Assembly: GCA_003550325.1 (NCBI GenBank)
Contig: QKWP01001217.1
Coordinates: 66,600-130,599 of the forward strand
DNA: 64,000 nt
DNA from: Gigaspora rosea
Lineage: Eukaryota; Glomeromycota; Glomeromycetes; Diversisporales; Gigasporaceae
Direction of reading: 5' to 3'
Each line of letters starts with the position of its first letter. Within the stretch, counting starts at the first letter, position 1. The translations under genes were made by a program, and so were the position numbers. Of this stretch, positions 58,454-64,000 are shown piece by piece. The notes below the pieces were generated by a model. The model searched no databases. It was not told the origin of the DNA and saw nothing but the letters and a program-made list of their open reading frames with translations.

Positions 58454-58814
58454 CTGTTGAAGTCATATAACTTCAGGAATTGCATTCTCAGAAAAATAGG
58501 TTAGAGACCCATACTTCTGATCTTAGATCTTAGGACCTGTATAATGTTTAGTAATGTTACAAAATTTAAACTAATTAATAAAAAATAAAGAGTGTTGCTA
58601 ACTTGCCCCTGGTGATGTAAATACCCTATAATTTACCAATAAGGTCGCAGAATATTGTGTAACAAAATAAAGAAAATTTTAAGAAAATATAGAAAAAAAT
58701 TAATATCGCAAAATTTTATTACAAAAACTAGCTTTGGATATTAAATAAAAGTTTTTGGCATCTAATTTTGTATATAAATAATCAATCCATTCTCTAACTT
58801 AATATACCTATACC
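58454..58814. other. AT-rich spacer
   Basis: No supported feature. Confidence 0.4.
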
Positions 58815-60532
58815 CAGTGTTGGGCTGGACATTGGACATGGACATTGGACCACCCATGCCCAGTCCAGTCCAATCCATTGGACTAGAAGGGGTTGGACAT
58901 TGGACATTGTGTAATATTAAATTAGTACATAAACATGTGACAATTGGCCAATCAAATTATAAAATTTTGTACTATTATACTTGATTTATTGTAATATAGT
59001 TTGATACAAAGATAAAATTCAAATAATTTAACAATTTAAAGATCAACTATCATTACTGCTATATGTTTTTGAAAATAAGCTACCTCTTTTGGACGATTTT
59101 GGACACAAAAAATCCAGAGTAGCTTATTTTCCGATATAATTAATTTTTGGTTAATTGCCAATAGTTGTTATATAGTAAAGTCTAAATTCTACTATGTAAA
59201 TCGAATTATTAGCACTTAAGTAAACTTGTTTGGGAACTACACTACACATATTCTAAAAGTTCATCAAAATAGAAGCACTTTTTATTATTTGACTTTTTAT
59301 TTTTATATTCAACAAATATATTTTGTTAATAAAATTTTAATCTCTTTGTTGAATGTAAAAATTAAAAGTTAATTAATAAAAAGTTTTTTAATTTTGTTAT
59401 AAATTTTAGAATATATATAGTTTATTCACCTGAATAAGTTTACTTAAGCAGCTTTAATCGATCAGCTTAGTAAAGTTTGGACTTTACTATGTAGTAACTT
59501 TCATTGATTGTGGAGTAGCTTATTTTTGAGTTAAAGCCATTTTTGAGGTTTTTTACTAAAAGAAGGTAGCTTATTTTTGAAGGTGGCTTATTTTGGCAAT
59601 ATATAGTATAAAAACTACTAATTTCTGTAATTGTAATAAAATCAATTTAATTAATAGTAATAATAATTATTATAAAATTTCTATATATATATATAGTAGA
59701 ACATAATTTAAGTTTGACAATTTGGATTAATCCTTTAATCCAAATAAATTTAGATATTCTGATTAGAGATTTTTAATCAGATTGGTCAAAGAACTTGAAT
59801 AACAAATCTAAAGAGATCTTAAATGCTAACTTTAATATGTATAATCTAATGCAATTCAATCTAACTTTGATAAAATCCAAATAATCTATCAAAAATAGAA
59901 TTGATGTATTTTATTATAACTTTGGTATAACTTATTGATAATTGTTAATTCTAAAGTTATATATTAAGGGTAGGATGTCAATATTTCCATTTTCATATAA
60001 AATAGATTGTAGATCAACTTTGTATAACCATATCATATGATTTATATATAAATATTATCAAATTTTTGTGTAATCCAGAAAAAATATATAGTGACCTCAG
60101 AAAATTTAATTCTATATGAAGTTTATTTTTTTAAAGAAATGCATTTCTTACAATTTCACTATTATAAACAAGCTACTTTAAACTATATATTATATAAATA
60201 TGGTAAAAATTGACTCAGATAATAAAAAGTTTTATTAGAAGCATATTTTTATTTACTATATAAAATTCAATCTACTATATAGATCATATGAAAAATGATC
60301 TATGTACACCCTACCCTTAAATAGAATTCTTTTATTTCTCAGATTCTATTGCAACTTATACTAATTTAGAATTAATTTAAATTCTTTTATTATATAGATT
60401 TAATAAATAATTTTAAAATTTTTAGAAGTAGTTGAACATATTGAACCTGGAATATGTCCAAGCATATGTCCAATGTCCAGTCTAGTCCAATCATGTTAAA
60501 ATTAGATGGACATATGTCCAATGCCAACACTA
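58815..60532. mobile_element. hAT-like element, 1.72 kb, TSD CCTATACC
   Basis: Ends are CAGTGTTGGGCTGGACATTG and, in reverse complement, TAGTGTTGGCATTGGACATA. A perfect 8-bp duplication CCTATACC lies at 58807-58814 and 60533-60540. It contains the AATAAGCTA-ended element at 59059-59606. There is no transposase. Confidence 0.9.
59059..59606. mobile_element. AATAAGCTA-ended TIR-like element, copy 3
   Basis: The left end GAAAATAAGCTACCTC and right end GAAGGTAGCTTATTTTTG are inverted and sit in ATATA flanks. It contains two inverted junction motifs (59217, 59432) and one copy of the 201-bp module tandemly repeated at the window start. Confidence 0.65.
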
Positions 60533-60540
60533 CCTATACC

Positions 60541-61180
60541 CTTACTCTAACCCTAATCTTTAAAGTTTAATTTTTTATATAAAAAACTTCTATAAAAATA
60601 AAGGGTAGTTAAAATTTATAATTTTAACTAGGTGTTAAAATTAGTTAAATTCAAAAATAAATTAAAAATAGAAAACAAATAAAGATAAATAAATTATATG
60701 AAATATAATAAAACAACCTCTAAAATTAATATAATGTATCTGTTCATATAACAGCATGATTTCGCCTTTATATAAATTTAGTTTTTCCTTACTGAATTTT
60801 TTAATTTTTTATTAAAATAAATTTTTCTAACTAATAATTTATTATTTTAACAGATTTTAGTTAATATGTTAGACAAATTAGAAAATAATCAATAGTAAGT
60901 TTAATAAAATCTTAAATAAAATATTATAAAAATAAGATAATAATTTATAAATTTAAAAATTTAAAAACAGATAAAACAGGTAAAAAATTTATAATTAAAA
61001 ATAAAATTATTAATGATTTATAATATTTATTTAAAAACCTTTTATTTTATTTACAAATTATATATTACAGATATTAATTTATTATTTTTTTATTTTTTTT
61101 TTTTGAAATAGAAAATATCAAAAAAAGGAAAAGAAAAAAATTTTACCTACCCCTTAGCATATATTAGATAAATATTCTAA
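60541..61180. other. AT-rich flank of the Helitron relic
   Basis: CCCTTACTCTAACCCTAATC follows the hAT element. The rest is AT-rich with no gene. The Helitron's 5' TC terminus could lie here but was not found. Confidence 0.4.
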
Positions 61181-62256
61181 ACCTCCAAATGAAACTAAAG
61201 CAGATAAAAAAAAGAAGACTTAATGCAATGAGCCAAGCTAAGGGCAGATATTATAAAGCCTTTAAAAAGTCTCAATCATCTGCTAAAGATTCTGCTCAAG
61301 AACCTGCTTCAAGAACAAGGTCTCAATATATAGCAAGTTTACCTATATTTTCAAGAACAAGGACAAAAGAAGCTAATAGATTGAGATAAGAGAAGTATAG
61401 CGTATCTTTGAGTACTAAAATAAGGGGAGTAACAAAAATCAGGTGATTTTTTAGGGGGTGAGGGGGTAAAAAAAGTTAAAATTATATATAAGAACCTGAC
61501 TATTTATATATTAAGGAAGAGGGAGGGGGGTAGGCCTCTGATAAAAAATAATCAGGTGATTAATGACACTGCCCTAAAGAAAGAAGTAAATAGAAAACAA
61601 AGACAACTAATAAGCAAGAATTATGCTGAAAAGAAACAAGAACAATTTTTTAAAATAGAATATTGTAGTTTAGATGAATATGAAGAAGAGGTGAATGAGA
61701 AGAGAGAAGAAGAGGGTAAGAGAATAGAGGATGAGAAAGAAGAGGAGGAAGAGAATGTGATAAAGGGAAGACACATGTTGGAAAAAATGGACACTATTTG
61801 TGGACATTGTAGAGCTTTAAAATAGAGGCAAAAAAAACCAGGTCTATGTTATATAAATGGACAAATTGAATTAGCTTCACTTCCACTACCACCACTATCA
61901 ATAAAAAAATTGCTTTTAGAAAAAGATCCTGAATCTAATAAACTATATATTAACCAAATAAGAGCATATAATCAAATATTTGCTTTTACATCAATTGGTA
62001 CAAGATTAGATAAGAATCTTGCAAATGCTATAGAAGGGGCTTATACTTATAGAATTCAAAGAACATTATATCATAACATTAGTTCTTTTATACCAAAAGA
62101 AGGAGAACAACCAAAATTCTCCCAAATTTATTTTTATGATTCTAATAATCTAGAAAATCAACTTAATAGAAGACATAAAATAATGAACAAAGAATTAAAT
62201 TTTGCTCGGTTAAAAGAAATTCAAGAGGAATTAGATTCTTTAAATCCTTTTGTATA

Positions 62257-63247
62257 CTGTTTGACCTCTCTATATTCACACCCCATATAGTTACACCTCT
62301 ATATAAGCACCCAATTGTACAATGGGCTTAAAATATTGTAAAAAAACTCATTATAGTCACATATCACTTATAATCACTATTACCAAAATTTTTGATTTTT
62401 TTATCCATTTTGTTAATAATAAACCTCGTTATAGTTACCAATTTTGACTAAATATGTATTATATAATCTGATTGGCCAATATTCATATTTATGTTTATTT
62501 AAAATATTCTATTAAAAATTCTTAAAGGTTTAACAGCAAATAACTTTTGATCTAGTTGTCTGATTTGGATGAAACAACTACCAAAATGTTCGTCTCGATG
62601 TGACGATTCTAATGAGCCCAAGATCGTTAAAATTGAATTACACGCTCCAGAGATCATTAAGGATTTGTTTCACTTTATATATTTAAGAATTGATTAAATT
62701 TAAACATCTGAGTGAAAAATCCTTAAAGATCTTAGCATTTTGTAATTAAATTTGGATGATTTTGAACTCTTTAGAATCATCTTATTGGGTCAAACACTCT
62801 TGCAGTTGTTTTATCCAAATTGGGCCACTGATCAATAGTTATTTACTATCAAATATCTTAAAATTTTTAATAATTTCAAATATGCACAAATATATTACTT
62901 ATTGGCCTTTGGTCACATGACCATGACAAGGTATTTTATTTATAGTCACACCCAGTGTTTAAAATTCAAATTTGGGTTTATGTTCTCAAAAAGAACATTT
63001 TTAATTTCTTAATGTTCTCAGTAAAATTTTAATGTTCTTTATATAGGAAAATTAAAATTTTTTAATATTAAAAGAATTTATTTAATGTTCTCAAATAGAG
63101 AACATATTTTAATAATTTATGTTCCAAAAAATTGTGTAATGTTCTTTGAGAACACTGAGAACATTGAATTTTAAACACTGGTCACACCTCTATACAATCA
63201 CCAAAATAGGGTGCATCAGACTTGGTGATTATAGAGAGGTCAGACTG
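62257..63247. mobile_element. pogo-like TA-target element inside the Helitron
   Basis: Ends are CTGTTTGACCTCTCTATA and, in reverse complement, CAGTCTGACCTCTCTATA. TA lies at 62255-62256 and 63248-63249. Removing the element and one TA rejoins the Helitron frame. The CAGT...GACCTCTCTATAA end style is that of pogo/Emigrant-type elements. The interior is non-coding, partly self-inverted (62530-62650 against 62710-62830), and holds a hAT MITE. Confidence 0.88.
62953..63180. mobile_element. hAT-like MITE, 228 bp, TSD GTCACACC
   Basis: Ends are CAGTGTTTAAAATTC and GAATTTTAAACACTG. A perfect 8-bp duplication GTCACACC lies at 62945-62952 and 63181-63188. It is a shorter sibling of 22401-22731. Confidence 0.95.
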
Positions 63248-63586
63248 TACTTTTATAAAGATTCAAGAGATTATGAAATAAAAAATAAAGATCAGCAAGT
63301 ATTGTATATAACAATATATAATACTCATGGCAGGGATATGAGACAATATAATGCACTAATAGCTTCAAAAATAGCTGCAATGTATTGTGATGAACCAACA
63401 ATACAACAAAGAGATATTATTATCAAAAGACATAATAATAAATTTCAAGGAATATCTGAATTACATAGTGCATATGGTCCTTTACAATATCCTTTGCTAT
63501 TTCCTAATAGAGAATATGGTTGGCATGAAGGAATATTAAGAAAAAATATTTCAGAAAAAGAAGTTGTTGAACTAGAAAAATTATAA

Positions 63587-63662
63587 ATGATGAAGATGAT
63601 GACTATGATGATAGTCATCATATAATAATGATGATGATAGTAATGATGATGATAATAATTAT
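63587..63662. repeat. GAT/ATG trinucleotide microsatellite
   Basis: Repeated GATGATGA and ATAATGATG triplets with interruptions, inside the Helitron relic where acidic repeats would be encoded. Confidence 0.85.
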
Positions 63663-64000
63663 GAACAAACTACTGGACAAGTTGCTGACTAACCTCTTGC
63701 AGATTTGGTAAGCTTAGCAAGTACAAGTAAAATATCAAATACTACTAAGGAGCCATCAAGTAAACTATAGAACTATCTGAAGAGGTTTGGCAAGATAAGC
63801 TTATGCAAGAAGCTATTTTACAAGATATTCAACAACATGTTCAGCAAGATGTTCAATATAAACAAGTCCAACAACAAGATATTCAAAAGAACAAAAAGTT
63901 CAAAAAAAGAAATTTTATAAAGAAGAAGTTTCAATGATTCATGAAAAATATGAAGAGTATGGACCCCAAGCAGGATGGGTTCGTATTATTTCGCCGACAA

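Larger units (their letters stand above)
61189..64000 (+). pseudogene. Helitron Rep/helicase N-terminal pseudogene (runs off the window)
   Basis: Helitrons move by rolling-circle replication using a Rep/helicase protein. Upstream, 61189-61389 and 61556-61825 encode basic then E/K-rich text ending CGHCRALK, the usual cysteine motif before the Helitron_like_N domain. An in-frame TAG at 61823 sits where many relatives have tryptophan. The frame then continues (LPLPPPLSIKKLL, RAYNQIFAFTSIGTRLD, YHNISSFIPKEGEQPKF) to 62256. After a 991-bp insertion it resumes in ELHSAYGPLQYPLLFPNREY (63449-63510). A frame change near 63585 leads into GAT repeats and Q-rich text, and near the edge YGPQAGWVRI-like text. 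It is broken and cannot be autonomous. Confidence 0.85.

Overview
The window is eukaryotic and reads as a fungal nuclear chromosome. It is strongly AT-rich, is packed with decayed and nested transposable elements, and carries short TTAGGG-type telomere-like stretches. Its one clear gene has nine short (71-114 bp) GT-AG introns. This style, together with non-LTR, Helitron and hAT relics, most resembles an arbuscular mycorrhizal fungus (Glomeromycotina, Rhizophagus-like). That placement is an inference from style, not from a marker gene. Layout: 1-15 kb holds tandem and foldback repeats, an LTR fragment broken by single-N assembly joins, a LINE 3' relic, a 1 kb non-coding retroposon and several decayed coding relics. 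15.1-17.9 kb holds a MITE, a frameshifted LINE zinc-finger (zf-RVT) relic and a tiny coding relic. 18.99-21.60 kb holds the only convincing intact gene, a 10-exon carnitine/choline O-acetyltransferase of 605 residues. 22.4-30.2 kb is a stratified nest: a large hAT-like element with 8-bp target duplication contains a poly(A) retroposon (itself hit by two hAT elements), a tiny palindromic hAT, and a 2.15 kb PIF/Harbinger-like element whose interior is an array of alternating long palindromes. 30-37.1 kb holds weak coding relics, a tRNA-headed SINE and several TIR elements. 37.67-38.17 kb holds an intronless orphan gene. 38.8-54.8 kb is repeats: MITEs, a second tRNA-headed retroposon, a Tc1/mariner-like element, a 124-bp N gap, and a third palindrome cassette split by a 1.9 kb hAT-like element. 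55.1-60.5 kb holds a minisatellite, more hAT elements and the second PIF/Harbinger-like palindrome array. 61.2-64.0 kb holds the 5' part of a Helitron Rep/helicase pseudogene, interrupted by a pogo-like element that itself contains a hAT MITE. Working picture: apart from the acetyltransferase and the orphan gene, nearly all recognisable structure is non-autonomous transposon DNA. No intact transposase, reverse transcriptase or helicase is present, so every mobile element here depended on enzymes encoded elsewhere. The most unusual feature is a two-palindrome hairpin cassette (A-B-A-B...) shared by elements with different termini and different target-site duplications, always joined by a conserved motif close to CTGAACAAGTTTACTTAGTG. 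This suggests a module that moves or amplifies separately from its host transposons. Element boundaries marked by perfect 8-, 3- or 2-bp duplications were read directly; superfamily names are inferred from duplication length and terminal sequence.
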